Assembly: GCA_036897095.1 (NCBI GenBank)
Contig: JAYMSP010000625.1
Location: 1 to 45,400 of the forward strand
Length of the DNA: 45,400 nucleotides
Direction of reading: 5' to 3'
Source of the DNA: Plantago elongata
Lineage: Eukaryota; Streptophyta; Magnoliopsida; Lamiales; Plantaginaceae
The notes below the pieces were generated by a model that saw only the letters and a list, made by a program, of their open reading frames with translations, did not search any database and was not told the origin of the DNA. Below are positions 1 through 12,200 of this stretch, one piece after another (positions within the stretch are counted from its first letter, which is position 1; each line of letters begins with the position of its first letter). A program made the translations under genes and the position numbers.

Positions 1-489
1 ACGTAGATTTTAAATAGTATCACATTTGTCCAGGAACTTCGCACTCTGAAGAAGTCGCAAGGTTGCGTAGCTTACAAGTTCATTCAAGGTGAGTGATAAC
101 TGGCTTTCGGCATCAGACCCTGGGAAAGATAAAGTGCTACCTTTCATCGCCTTTCAATTCCTGTATCTGTTCCTGTTTATGTACTTGTCTGCCTGACTCT
201 GATTGCGGCCACTCGACGACGAGAGACTGACTACGACTCGAGTACTAACTTCGAATACTGACTATATAACTGTCGATGATGACTTGTAATTAGAGATACC
301 TGACTTGTAGTTAGCAAAACCCGACCTGTATTGACCTAATACCTTATTGTTCCAATTACTAATTGACAATGTACCTTGAGTTTGTTACTGAACCTATTCT
401 ACTGATCCTTATGAACTGCATTGCACGAAAACTGTTTTTCCTGAAAAAGCAACCACACACTGTTTTTGAAAAACTTGGGAAACCCTCTT

Positions 490-650
490 GGTCGACGATT
501 TTGACAAGAGTAACCGAGCGGTCTGCGGCGCTATCCTTTCTGGTCGACGTTTTCGACAGAAATGAGCCAGCGAGCTGCGGCACTATTTTTTTCTCGCCTT
601 GGTCGAAGTTTTCGACAAGAGCGGTGTCTTGGTCGACAGTTTCATTGCCT
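490..650. repeat. Array of short GGTCGAC-containing repeats
   Basis: Copies starting GGTCGA(C/A) occur at 490, 542, 601 and 631. The first three are each followed by a TTTTxGACA half-site, so each copy can form a small imperfect hairpin. Spacing is 52, 59 and 30 bases. The array lies inside the LTR-like segment and looks like an internal repeat of that element. Confidence 0.6.
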
Positions 651-1290
651 TTCAATTCTGTGTATGTTCCTGTTTACGTATTTGTCTGTGAGTGACTACT
701 GGCTTTCGGCATCCGGCCATGGGAAAGTTTGTTACCGTTCAATTATTCATTCCTCGTATTTTGTTCCTGTACCTGTTTATCTGTCAGACTGTCTGACATC
801 GACTTCGACTCAGCTCCCGATTTAGTTGACTGACCGTATAAGTGGTAGATAACCTATACTTAGAAATGCTTTATTAACGGGACATTTTATTTCCCCAATT
901 GTTGATTAGTATCGAGTAACGAGTTTTGTCTACGTATCCTGATTTCCGATTTAGGGTTCTAAACTACATTTGACCTGCACTTAGGTGACACTACTGGTCT
1001 AGCCTTGACATTTTATTGCTCCAATTGCTGACTTATATTGTACACTGAGTCCTGTTACTGATCCTGTCCCTGGTCCTGTTTCCTGCACCTGTCTCCTGTC
1101 ACTGTTTTCCTGATCCTGTTTACTGAACTGTTCACTGTTAATGTACTGCATCTGCATATTATCCTTACTCTTGATCCTCACGCATTGCATTGCACGAAAA
1201 CTGTTTTCTCGAAAGATATAACTGCACACTGAAAACTGTTTTGGGAAACCGTTCGCGTCCTGTTTAGTTGGGTGATGTCACTTGCAGCAT

Positions 1291-1550
1291 TCCTGTTACT
1301 GGTCATTCGGTAGTCGCTAAGTGGCATGCGGAGCAAAGCGCTGCATCGTGTATTCACGATGTGGGCACCTCTCAAATCCGTAGGGGATCACCTCTAGGGT
1401 ACTAGCCTATAATGACACCGTCCTGTTATTGGTCATCCGGCAGTCGCTAAGTGGCATGCGGAGCGAAGCGTTGTGTCGTGTATTCACGGTACGGGCACCT
1501 CTCGAATCCGTAGGGGATCACCTCTAGGGGACTAGCCTATGATGACTATC
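1291..1550. repeat. Tandem 130-bp repeat, two copies
   Basis: Unit 1 starts at 1291 and unit 2 at 1421, exactly 130 bases apart. Both run TCCTGTTA(C/T)TGGTCAT through AAGTGGCATGCGGAGC to TAGGGGATCACCTCTAGGG and CTAGCCTAT(A/G)ATGA, with few mismatches. This is a recent duplication compared with the other repeats of the same LTR-like segment. Confidence 0.85.
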
Positions 1551-1989
1551 ATGTCTTGTTCCCGTTTGCGGTTTCCCCACTGTTCAAAAAAATTACTGCC
1601 TGATCAGCAAGTGTGCTAGTTAACTATACTGTTGCATAATTGCATACGCATACTCATGCATGCCCGATTGTCCTCACTGAGTCCTAGTGACTGAAACTCT
1701 CCCTATCTCCAATATTTTGCTTTCCCAGATTTTGAGCACGAAGGCGAGCTTGGGTAGAGTGCCAGACGGACTGACTGGTCTCTGCTGCTGCTGTAGTTTA
1801 AATGTGTGTTTCGGTTGTTTCCGTCTTAATTATCCTTAACATTCGGTTCGTAATGGATAATGTTATAATATTTTAATAAAAAATGTACTTGTAATATTCG
1901 TCGCAATCCTTGACGTCTGGACCTGATCCCGGGCGTTACAGGTACAAACTATAATGGCCAAAATTCGCTCTCCAACAAGACTGGTAAAT

Positions 1990-3020
1990 TAATCCATCAA
2001 GGCCACAACCCAATCCACGGTCCTTATATGAGTCCATCTCAACCTCACGCGCGGGTCGGGCTCCTAGAGGCCGCCGAATAAAGCCACCTAGTGGACCTGT
2101 CACACAACCAAAAGACTTGCATACTGACTAACTCATTTGGCCTCCCAACTTCCTAGCGGGCCGACAAGCTAGCAAACGCACTTGGTGAGTCTGACAGACA
2201 TGCGAGCTAACCTTACTTGACTGACTCGCCCAGTCTGCCAGAAACAAACTCAACCGACTTGAGACTCGTCCAACCCAATTCGCAAAGCTAACCATGTTAG
2301 CCTAACAGATTGACCGACCGACGGTGCTTGACTAACTCAGTCAGTCAGTAAGCAACCGACTAGACTCAGTCAGCCCACGAAGCCACTCCTGACCCGAAAT
2401 ATAGGAGAAGTGGGTACATGCTCTAACGGTGGGATGGTCTATATAGGAAGGCAGGCGGAAGGAGAAAGGATCATCTCATTCAGATTACGAAAAACCCTAG
2501 CCATCAATCGAACGCCTCTCTCTCAACCCCCAACACTCTACCAGTCAGTCAGACGATCAAGTTCTCAGGTTGCCAGTCAGACATTGTCAGTCAGACGATG
2601 TCAGCTAAACGTTGTTAGTCAGACGATCAAGCTCTCAGGTTGTCGGTCAGACGATCGAGCTTCACCTTCCGCCATCCCACCTTTTGCTTGTCGAGATCAC
2701 TAGTTAGCTTCCTTTCGCACGGTCAACTAGCACATTGTCAGTAACCATCCACTCTCTGCCGAACCGTCAACATGATAAATCGACCTCCATCATCCCCATC
2801 TCTCTCATTGTCGCTTTGCTTAGTCTTTGTCTCATTATTAACTTGAGCGTCGGAGTCCCTACGGTTGGCTCCACACCGGTGTCACCTTAGTATCTTACAT
2901 CTCTAGGTTTGTTGTTTGTTGTCTTGCAGGTCGTCGGTGCCCCCCAATTCACCAACCCAAATTCAATTGTAGATTCTGAGCATCTACATTAATCAAATGG
3001 TTTTTCGGCGGGTCTACCAA
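1990..3020 (+). mobile_element. LTR-type remnant (Ty3/Gypsy), fossil
   Basis: A promoter-like layout on the plus strand includes a TATA box TCTATATAGG at 2439-2448, then the phrase TTGAGCGTCGGAGT near 2843, which is characteristic of Athila/Tat-type LTR leaders, then CTTGCAGGT near 2923. GAGCATCTACA near 2980 may be the LTR end, followed by TTTTTCGGCGGG, which resembles a decayed primer-binding site. No internal coding region follows, so it is a solo or truncated copy. The left boundary is a guess. The U3 part (2100-2390) is rich in CTGACT/CAGTC words. Confidence 0.45.
2541..2661. repeat. Short tandem repeats with the core GTCAGACGATC
   Basis: The word TCAGTCAGACGATC and its variants recur about every 20 to 45 bases (near 2545, 2590, 2619 and 2645), some followed by AAG(C/T)TCTCAGGTTG. 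The array lies downstream of the TATA box of the LTR-type remnant, so it would fall in its transcribed leader. Confidence 0.6.
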
Positions 3021-4277
3021 CACCCTCTAAGGTGTCCATGCATCCATTATGAATGACCAAGTCTTGCGTAGTCGTGAGAGCTATTACATTCTCCAAGAAT
3101 ATGATGCAGATCACATGTCAATCTCTAACGTGTCATTAATATCACAAATTTCAATGACACTCGATTGAGACTATTTGAGGACTTACGTTATGTCATCCAT
3201 TCACATACTTGGTGATATTCGCATAGTCCAAAGGAACATCTTATCGAATTATTCAAACAACCAAATAATTAATTTAATAAATGCAATGTCAATAATAATA
3301 TTATTTAAACAATAATAAACTGAATGTGGTCATAATACATATCATACTTATAAAATGTTGTCTCCATCATATACATATTTTCAGTTAACCAGTAGAAAAT
3401 CTGAGAAAAGAGCAAGAGAGGACAACCAGCTTAGCCAGAATAGGAGGGATAAAAGGCCAACAAGACAAATAACCTCCAATAAAGATATATTCCATTCTAT
3501 ACTACAAAGTTCAAAGAGAGTACAACAAATAAAGACGAGTATTACACCATCTCAGCAAAATCAAAAGGATGTCTAAAAGAATCACTCTCAAAACTATGGG
3601 CTATCTGTGAGCCAATTCATTAGCAGTACACCTCATATGTATTGCATGGGAATTCCGGAATCCGGACTCAACCTCCCGTGGATTAACACTGGGTTAGTAA
3701 GACTACAATATATATGTAATTAGAATAATTTATCAAATGTAAGGTTTAGTGAATAAAAGTATGAGAGGTGGTGATTAAAGTATGAGAGGTGTTTATGGAA
3801 AGTTGAGATCGGGGGAGTTGGAACAGCCGAAAAAGAATGTTGGGAAGTTAAAAATTGGGATGAAAGGAGTTATGTATAGTTGCTTCTCATTTCAAATTTA
3901 AAGCATAGCTTGTTCAGAATCCAACTCTAGTCAGCTCCCCAAATGTACAACACGTTACGTGCACGCTGTCCCTCTCTCTTTGAACCCTTCAATGCCCAAA
4001 GGGAAGCAGATTTCAAGCTGAGCATGCCTCATCTAACTAGAGCAATGTCTTTTTCCTCAATCCAGGAACACCTCATAAATACTTAAATACCCACCAAAGA
4101 CATCAAAAGGCTTCGGCTTTGCACACGCTGCCTCTTGTCATTTACGAAGCATCTCATTCCACTCAGTAACAGTTAACCAGCCGGCCTCGAGATTTCAAGC
4201 TGACTTTAACATTTTATGATCAAACCACCCATCAAAACTGTGGAATGCATCAATCCTCTAAATCTTCTGTTGACATA
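3021..4277. other. A+T-rich intergenic DNA, no supported gene
   Basis: No open frame here has a recognisable product. On the minus strand around 3605-3660 a short stretch can be read with the residues ANELAH after a histidine-containing stretch, reminiscent of the C-terminal part of RNase H-like domains of plant LINEs. It is too short to be secure. The part next to 4277 is presumably the 3' UTR and downstream region of the minus-strand GH28 gene. Confidence 0.4.
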
Positions 4278-7200
4278 TCACGGATCATAATCGGTCTCTC
4301 TCCTGCTTTGAGAGGCTTTAGAGCTCGAAGGCCTGATGAGGCGGCCCTGTTCATCGTACACATCAAGATTTTCACATGGGGTCGGGAAGATCTTCCCAAT
4401 AACACGTCCTTGAACGAAGGAACACTGAAAAATTCGTTTTTTCTTGTATGTTATCCCAACTAGCATGTCTCTGAAAGTAACATTCCGTATAGGAATGTCT
4501 TCGCTTCCATATATCCGGGCTGGAATACGGACTCCACTTCCACGAATTCCAGAAAAACTGATGTCCTCAATAATTGGAAGGGCATTGGGGTCATACCCAT
4601 CATCAGGGTGCTCGTTGTAATCTGTTTTTATCACAATGCCAACACGGACGTTTTCTAGTGTCAGGTTCTGGTAGGTTATGTGCCGGACGGATCCACCCCT
4701 ACCAGCACTTGTCTTTATTCTAATGCCCCTTTTCGAGTTAAAAACATGGAGATTTTCAACCCTCACGTTAGACACTCCTCCAGACATCTCACTGCCGATT
4801 GATACTCCTGCACTGAGAATATGAAGAGCATTAATATAAACTAATGAGTCATTAACTGCAATCCACTTTGGCGAAGCTGAACTATGCCTGGCCATTAAAA
4901 AGTTCATTTGTGCCCTTTTGTGAACAACATCAATGCAGTAGGTATACAAAAAAATATAGCATTAACCTAGCACCCCTCACCTTATCATTGAGCGCACAAT
5001 CACATTACGTATTGTAATATTGGTAGAAGGTCGTGCATAAGCAATTCCATACTGATCCCACCCACTCTTGATTGCAATCCCATCATCACCGACACTAATG
5101 TAACAATCCTCTATGACCATATTCACACATGAATCTGCAGAGACCACCAAACACAGTTCCATTTACTTAGTTTTCGTTGTTTGAATATACTGTATAAAAA
5201 ACACAGGAATATACTGACATAATGGACATCAAGGAGAAAATACAATCAGAAAACAAATACCAGTAATAATGTTAGGTTCTACTGCAATGCACTCTACGTG
5301 AAAATGTGATATATATTTTCCATCCCGGGAAAAGCTTCACATTCACTTTTTGGGTCAACAAAATAAGAGGTATATATTTGAGTTGACTTCATGGCTATTC
5401 ATAATTGGAGAGTACTGTTGTAATTATTGCAATTGAGTATTTTAATATTATATTTGAAGTAAAAATTGCCAAAACCGGAAATGGAAATCTTTAGTTGGGT
5501 TGCCAAAAATGGCAAAACAGGAAGCTTTTGCTGGGACACAGGGAATATCTACTAACAGGTAGCATGAAACTTCGTGTCAAATTCTAAATTTGAGGACTGT
5601 TAATGTACAAAGCAATTAAAGGAAGCCACAATACATTAAAAAAATCCTAGTTCCAGTCGAGGATAGTATGTCAACAGGATCCTTGAATCTTCTAATATTT
5701 CATGATAAAATATTCAGGTCATCACTGCATGGAACTACATCTCCTGAGAACTTAAGGATGCTACAGTTTAACATCTCCTACAAGATGTCTAGTAAAGTAG
5801 TAATGCATTGATTTATATGCAGTAGAGCACTTGAATGATAAGCAGTTTGCTAGAAAGCATTGAACTGGAACAGACTCCAAAGCACTGTACCATAAGATAC
5901 TACCAACAATACCTTTGATCATCCAGGAAGATACTCGTACATTGAAAAATGATTAATAAGATATCAATAATGCAGACTTACCCGGATCTACTCCATCTGT
6001 ATTTGGGGCACCCAAAAGGGGAGTCAATATTGTTACATTTCTTATGGTAACATTCTGACAGTCATAAGGATGGAGTGTCCAGAAAGGAGAATCACGTAGA
6101 GTAACATCAGATATATGAATGTCTCTTGACCACATAAGCTGCACAAGTGGCCCCCTTGTGTGGTTCAGAAGTTTCTTACGATACTTAGTCCACCATGTTT
6201 GACCTTGCCCATTGATGGTACCATTATGCCCTATCAGACAATCAGACCATGTAAATTTGGTTACTTCAGCGAATTTGTGCATGTACGCACTTTATCCATT
6301 TATTTTAAGATATAACATCACTAAGGCCCTATTTGTTATACCGTCGGAGTGGACTTCTCTCTACTCAAATCGAACATTTTGTACAAAAAAATCAATTTCA
6401 ATTGAAAAAGTCCACTCAAATTCTATACCAATCAATCCCTAAATGTTCTCAAACTTAAAACAAATAGTCAACCTTGTCAAAACTGACATATCCAAAACTA
6501 CATCAGAACATTAGAAAAAAAGCTTGAACCTACAAGCAACTCTGATTGAATTCAATATGGAAAGTACTGGTTTACAAAATACTTAAAAACCAGATAATAT
6601 AAATTCTTTGTTTAACCAAATAGGTGAAAGTCCAAGTTATTACATGAGTCGGTCAATTGTATAACAGGTAACTGGGAGATCAGGCATCACTTCCTTTCTA
6701 CATAATGGCTATAAAAATTTAAAAACTATTTCACACATCACAACACACCACCACCAACAACAAACTGAAACAAAAAGGTTCAGTGATAGGATTTAGTCTT
6801 TCACAAAGATTTCAATTTCAATTTGGTGAAAGAACGAAAAAGCAATACTCCCTCCGTCCGGAATTGAACTTCCCGCATACCATTTTGGGATGTCCTAATT
6901 CAATCATCTTTACATGCTGTTGATTAGTTTTTCTTTTAAGTTCAAAGCAAAAATAGATCACATGTTGATTTGTTGTCAAAATTTTGTCACCAGAAGATGT
7001 ACGTAAAAAAGAGTTTGAGAAAAACGGTCCATTTTGTGTTTGTACCAAATCTGATACCGCAATTTTTGGTATAAAACTGAACCAATAAATAAACTAACAT
7101 TTATTAGAATTACATAGCACCATAGCTCAAACCAGAACGGGCAGTACCTAGAATAGAAATTTGAAGATGAACATTATGTAGTTTAACTAACATCTATTAG

Positions 7201-8609
7201 AATTACATAGCACCATAGCTCAAAATCTCATTATGGTGCAGTCCATTTAACTCATGAAACCCAAGTACTTTAATCATTTAACTTTTAACTCTTATCATAA
7301 CATGCTCTTTACATCGTAACTCATAGTAAGGCTTCACAGTAGATCATGTTCGTTATTTGAAATTCTCAGGACACGTAAAAGTATAATCAATTAATATCAA
7401 GCATAAAAATAACCAACAGTAACAACAATGGCCTCACCTGTTATGACAACATCTCTCAAATTCTGACCATGGATCAAACTTCCATAACGTGGTCCAGCCC
7501 GTTCTCTCCCGTACCCATATGACGGCAAAGGTGGCATCAAAGGCCAGTAACTTTCATCCTGTCTCACAAAAACAAAAATCACGGCTTCTATCAAATCCAT
7601 AAATCAACACATTTTTTTAAGTTCTACAAGAAATCCCCGTATATCATGTTAGAAATCATCTAGTCATTACAACAATGTCAGACAATGATACATTGTTTAG
7701 TGCGAGCTTATAAAGTGTTACGTGAATAGACACATGTCACATGTGAACACACACCTGGTAAATAATTTGATTAGCTACCTCAATTAGGCCATCCAAAACA
7801 AATCGCATGATTTCCTTTTATATTTATCCTTAGCAAATTATCTACTTTATGAACTAGTAAAAAACAGCTAGCTAGCTTATCACTAACAGATTTGAGCTAA
7901 CTAATCATCTCATCACCTATCAGATAAGTAAGAAATCGACTGTTTAGAAAAGACACACTAGTTGAGTCATGAGTGTAAGTTGGGGGAATGTGGGTTTCCT
8001 TAATGAGAGAAAAAAAATAGCCTTTCCTACTAATTTCACTATTGGGAAAAATATCTGTTATAAGTATGAGAAAAGATTCAAAAAAATTTCCAGTTACAAT
8101 AAAAAAAACAGAAGTAGTATAATCAGAATTTAGTATGAGAAAAGATTCAATTTTTCCAGTTACAATAACAAAAACAGTAGTATAATCAAAAGAAGCAGAA
8201 GAAAACTAACATCAATTCCAAGAATGACAGATTCTTCAGCCAAAAAGAGAGTAATGTGACTGGTGAGATTAAACGGTGCCGTAAGCCACCGACCGGCCGG
8301 TACATTGAGCTGCCCACCACCATGTCTCCTGATCTCCGAAATAGCCTTCTGAAAAGCTTCGGTATTCAAGGTTCTGCCATCACCGACAGCTCCGAAATCA
8401 GTGAGATTGAATACGGGATGGCGGAGATTGGGGATAGGGCGAGGAGGAGTAGAGCGATCGACGGCGGTGTATTGCCAGGCGATGAGGAGGAGGAATCCGA
8501 CGGCCCATATTAGAGCGAGGAGAGAAGGAAGAGATTTGGGGCTGCGTTTGAAGTCGTGGGATTTGAATGTGGAGCTGCTACGTTGGAGGAATCTGGAAAA
8601 GTCCGCCAT
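4278..8609 (-). CDS. Polygalacturonase-like GH28 protein, membrane-anchored
   Basis: The CDS has five exons on the minus strand: 8211-8609, 7438-7558, 5982-6230, 4981-5134 and 4278-4812. All junctions are GT/AG and the phases fit, giving 486 codons including stop (485 residues), the usual size for plant plasma-membrane or wall GH28 proteins. Residues about 29-46 are a hydrophobic signal anchor. The GH28 motifs are NTDGVDP (250-256), GDD (272-274, in VGDDGIAIKSG) and RIK (339-341, in RGIRIKTSAGRGG). The usual G-H-G motif is replaced by AGVSIGSEMSGG at 309-320, without the histidine, as in the plant clade whose members read GAGIAIGSEMSGG. The family hydrolyses pectic homogalacturonan, but activity of this clade is not assured. 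Introns are long; the third (6231-7437) holds a MITE. The start was chosen because a TATA box lies 62-71 bases upstream and the anchor follows directly. Confidence 0.92.
6322..6442. mobile_element. Short MITE in a GH28 intron
   Basis: The left end reads TAAGGCCCTATTTGTTATAC...GAGTGGACTT. The reverse complement of the right end reads TTAGGGATTGATTGGTATAG...GAGTGGACTT. The arms are about 35 bp, imperfect, and match over their inner part. Total length is about 120 bp with no coding capacity. The ends resemble the GGCCCTGTTTGG class of plant MITEs. The target duplication is unclear (possibly TAA/TTA). Confidence 0.6.
6849..7050. mobile_element. One-ended Stowaway-like MITE fragment
   Basis: The sequence starts with ACTCCCTCCGTCCGGAATTG, the typical Stowaway-type terminus. 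A matching inverted end is not clear: the far side near 7030 reads GGTCCATTTTGTGTTTG. The right limit is approximate. It lies in the same GH28 intron as the MITE at 6322. Confidence 0.4.
7092..7226. repeat. Direct repeat, two copies 93 bp apart
   Basis: The phrase starting AACTAACAT(T/C)TATTAGAAT and running through ACATAGCACCATAGCTCAAA occurs at 7092 and 7185. It is intronic in the GH28 gene. Confidence 0.7.
8063..8195. repeat. Tandem repeat of about 69 bp in GH28 intron 1
   Basis: Two copies start AGTATGAGAAAAGATTCAA, at 8063 and 8132, and both continue to CCAGTTACAATAA and AGTAGTATAATCA. The copy boundary lies close to the splice donor of exon 1 (minus strand, 8210). Confidence 0.75.
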
Positions 8610-8670
8610 TGTTGTTGTTGTTGAGCTTGATTTGGGAGGAGAAAGATGAGATTTTTACAGTCTTTAGCAA

Positions 8671-8680
8671 CGTTTTATAC
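8671..8680 (-). promoter_or_regulatory. Probable TATA box of the GH28 gene
   Basis: GTATAAAACG on the minus strand lies about 62-71 bases upstream of the ATG at 8609. This would give a short 5' leader of about 30 to 40 bases. Position and sequence fit a plant core promoter; there is no other evidence. Confidence 0.5.
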
Positions 8681-9253
8681 TTTATTGCAACACCATTTGA
8701 CGAATACTAATAGGATGGAGGACCTTATGACAACTAAATAAGTAAAGTGTCGAAGTTTGATGTCGTTTGATATTTATCAACTAGATGTTTAGTACGAAAC
8801 ACAATTTACAAAACTTAAATCATAAAAAAAATTAGAAACAAATATAGAATGGTTCAACTTTCATTAAGAATCGTGCATATTTATGTAAATCGTGCACCCT
8901 TTAGATTTTGAAACCGAATTGTAATCTAAACCCTCCAAAAACTTGGACAAGGTTGGATAACAAGGTAAATGCCATATCATGAACTAGGTAAATTTGGCTA
9001 TGAAAATCAACATGCTAGAGACCAATACAGCAAGCAATCTGATTCTGACCTCAATCTCCTGAAATCCTATAAAACTGATCACTGTATTCTCCAACATATC
9101 GATATCCCCAAAAAAACTAAGGGAGACGACGAAAATATGTATGACTCTACTTCAATGCTAACCAGAACAGTCTATTTCATTCATCTGGTAAAGCAAAGTT
9201 CATTCACTGTATCCATGTGTACTAATTGCTATAAGAATAGTTGATATTGCCAA
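8681..9253. other. Intergenic: GH28 upstream region and RAD23-like 3' flank
   Basis: Both neighbouring genes lie on the minus strand, so this holds the 3' UTR and terminator of the RAD23-like gene (ending at 9254) and the upstream region of the GH28 gene. No open frame has a recognisable product. Confidence 0.6.
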
Positions 9254-12200
9254 CTATTTATCTCCAAAATTTTCCAGCAGGTAGTTGAGTGTTAGTTCCT
9301 CATTGCGCTCACATGCCGAAAAGGCCTCAAGAACAAGTGCTCGATCAAAACCCATGGCCACAATCTAGAAACATGATTGTTAATTGCTCATTAGAAAACT
9401 GAGAAGTGAAGTCATGTAATGAGAGCTATGATGTGCACAAAACGAAGGTAGATATTCATACTCTTTCAATTGATTCCTGCTCTGCTGGGGTAACATTCAC
9501 AGCACGGGGCATTTCCTCCTCAACCTGATCGGATATGTCCCTGTACACACATAAGAATTACATAACTATGTATACTTTGTAGAATATCCAACATATCATA
9601 GGTGAACCTCGAATAATGTAAATATTCAACTTTGCATATCAGATCAAACCTCTCAACTCAAAGGCAATACTTGAAACAAAGTATAGTATGGTGGTAAGTA
9701 GCATTTTTTTAATAGTAACAACAAGATCTGACTCCAAATGACAGAGCAGTTAAAAGATTAGCGACCTCTCGTCAGTGGCAACCAATTTGCATTTGAGATA
9801 TAAGGAATATCATTCCAAAAGGAAACGATTATAGAAGCAATGTTTTCTAGTAACTCACCCTTTAGAACCATCAACAGGCACATTGAGTAATTGAAGGAAC
9901 TCTTGATTGTTCTTTTGAATGAGGCTAATCGTATAAGGATTTTTCTTTCCAAGCTCCTGAAGCAAGGGCTGGGAGTACAATTGAAGTCAGTTTGAAAAAC
10001 CTATTTCTTGGGGTCATGTTAGATTCTAGAATTCGAAAGGATAATAGAATATATGAAGATAGAGTCATCTAAGAGCTACCTCTAGAATTTGAGGGTTTTC
10101 TTGAACCAATGACCGCAAAGTTTCAAGCTGCAAAAATAAACGAACACAAATTTTGCAGTACAGCCACATGTACTAAAACAAAAAGAAAATCCACCTAGAA
10201 ATGCTTACAATGTTTTCACTCATTCCAAAGAACACACTTAAACAATACTCAGCTCCGTTTCATTAGTAACTTCCTCATTCCAAAGAACATACTTAAATAG
10301 TACTCGTTCCATTCAATTAGTAACTTCCTCATTCCAAATAACATAATTTATATTTAAACAGTACCCACTCCGCTCCATTAGTTACTTCCTCATTCCAAAT
10401 AGCATGAGGATAAAGTAAGAAGGAGAAATAATAAAGAATTGATTAGTGGGATAAAAAAATTCCTTCTATGGGTTAGAAGTTTTTAACAAAATACCAAATA
10501 AGGAAAGTAAGAAGTTTTTAATGGAACGGAATATTTAATAAAAGGAGAATTAGAAAAGGGAGAAGCGAAGAAAGAGAACCTCTGGTTTGTTTCGAAGAAA
10601 TCCAAGTGGTCCGGCACCAGGGCGAGCAGCACCAGAAACAGCTACCTAGAAGTTTGTAATGAAAAATAATCAGTCATTTGACAACCAATATAACCCTAAA
10701 ATATAGAACATGATAAAAAAAACCTGAGGAAACAAATTAAGTGGCGACGAGTTTGGTGCTCCTGAAGTAGAATACGCCTCCGTGTTGACTAGGATTCCCT
10801 AATAAATGCAAGAGATTGATCAGTGAACCAACGAGTAGTTAGTAATACAAGAAAGATGCAAATTCATACTGTTTCTAAGTAGTGCACTGCTAGGTCAAAA
10901 TCGTCATTTGCATATCTAAGTGCAGTTTGAACAGCCTCCGCATCCCATCTGCCACCACCCATAAAAACTATTTGCCGGATTTCCCGGTCTTCATCAGCTA
11001 ACATAAAGTCAAGACGACTGCAATATCAATATAATGAAAGTAATTATTTCATCCACAAACCGATACAGAGGATGATTGTATTTAACACGGAGAAAGAACT
11101 GAGGACTAGTTACAGTTCCATACTTTCCTAATGAAGAAACCGATTCCATTATAGAGGCCATCGATATCCTAAACAAAAGAGCCAGTTTTCTTCAGAAATT
11201 AATCAGCATAATCAAGAGAACATTTCAGCTACTATAATAGAAACTTACGGTGGTTGAGCAGGTAGATCTTAATCAGCATCATGAAGAAAACATTTCAGCT
11301 GATATAATAGAAACTTACGGTGGTTTAGCAGGTGGATTTTTAGCTACACTAGAGACATTCAAAGCTGGTGCGGCATTAGGTACAGCCTGCTCAGTTATCG
11401 AGAAAAGATGGTATTAGGATATAAAGACAGAAACATGTTATTGATACTTGTACATGAGGGAAATGAGGATACACATATGGTAAAAACCTGGGAAGACATT
11501 GACCCACTTAAGCCTGATGCGAAAATATAACGATGAAGTAGTTCATAAAGAGCTCGTTACATATAATGAGTGCAAACGACAAACAAGAAAGTAATATTCT
11601 AACACTTGCAACAAGATGCAGAAGCAAATAGTTAATGAGGTCTCCTTAACTATTTAAGGGGTTGGTTACCTTGCTTAACATGACGACAATACATCCATCT
11701 TTGGAGATGTTAATTTCAGTCAATGTAGTTTGATCATTCAATACTTTTCCACCATGAATCAACATCTGCCGAGCACTAGGGTAAACATTTTCCCCTTGTA
11801 CCTCCTCAATGTATTTCTTCACTGCCAGAATCTAATTGAATAAAACACCATAATACAAGTAAGTAAAATTCTAGTACCAGAATCAATGCAAGTTGAAGAA
11901 TGTGTAACCTTGATACTCAATCAATCAATCAATCAATCAAGAAAAAGGCAAGTTGAAGATGCAGATAATGCAATTAAATAGACATTGCATATTTCCATAT
12001 TCCCTACAAGTATATCATCCACACAAGTGACTGTAAACAAGAAGGAAATTAAAAATGCTTAAACATTTTTCCCTTGTAAAGTTCAATCTGTTTCTTTACT
12101 ACCAGAATCTAATTCAATAAAAAATAAAGTTCAAATAGGGCTCATACTCAATCAATGAATCAAGAAAAAGGCAAGTTGAAGATGCAAAATTGAATGCACA

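Larger units (their letters stand above)
1..1940 (+). mobile_element. 3' part of an old LTR (Ty3/Gypsy, chromovirus-like), fossil
   Basis: No gene is visible here. The segment ends at 1940 in CCCGGGCGTTACA, the kind of terminus I associate with chromovirus-type plant LTRs (TGTAACGCCC...GGGCGTTACA), so it reads as the 3' part of a long LTR whose start lies left of the window. The interior is built from imperfect repeats: the phrase around GCTTTCGGCATC occurs near 103 and 701, and the phrase around TTGCACGAAAACTG near 420 and 1191, which suggests two diverged units of roughly 600 to 770 bp. It is an old, non-coding copy. The family assignment rests on the terminus and is an inference. Confidence 0.5.

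Noticed and set aside
363-695. Open frame of 110 codons on the plus strand
   Set aside because: It runs through the internal repeats of the LTR-like segment, has no family resemblance, and its composition follows the repeats.
2410-2703. Open frame of 97 codons on the plus strand
   Set aside because: It lies across the GTCAGACGATC repeats downstream of the LTR TATA box and the residues simply mirror the repeat.
11918-11940. (ATCA)n tract considered as a possible CRISPR-like or regulatory array
   Set aside because: It is a plain short tetranucleotide microsatellite in an intron.
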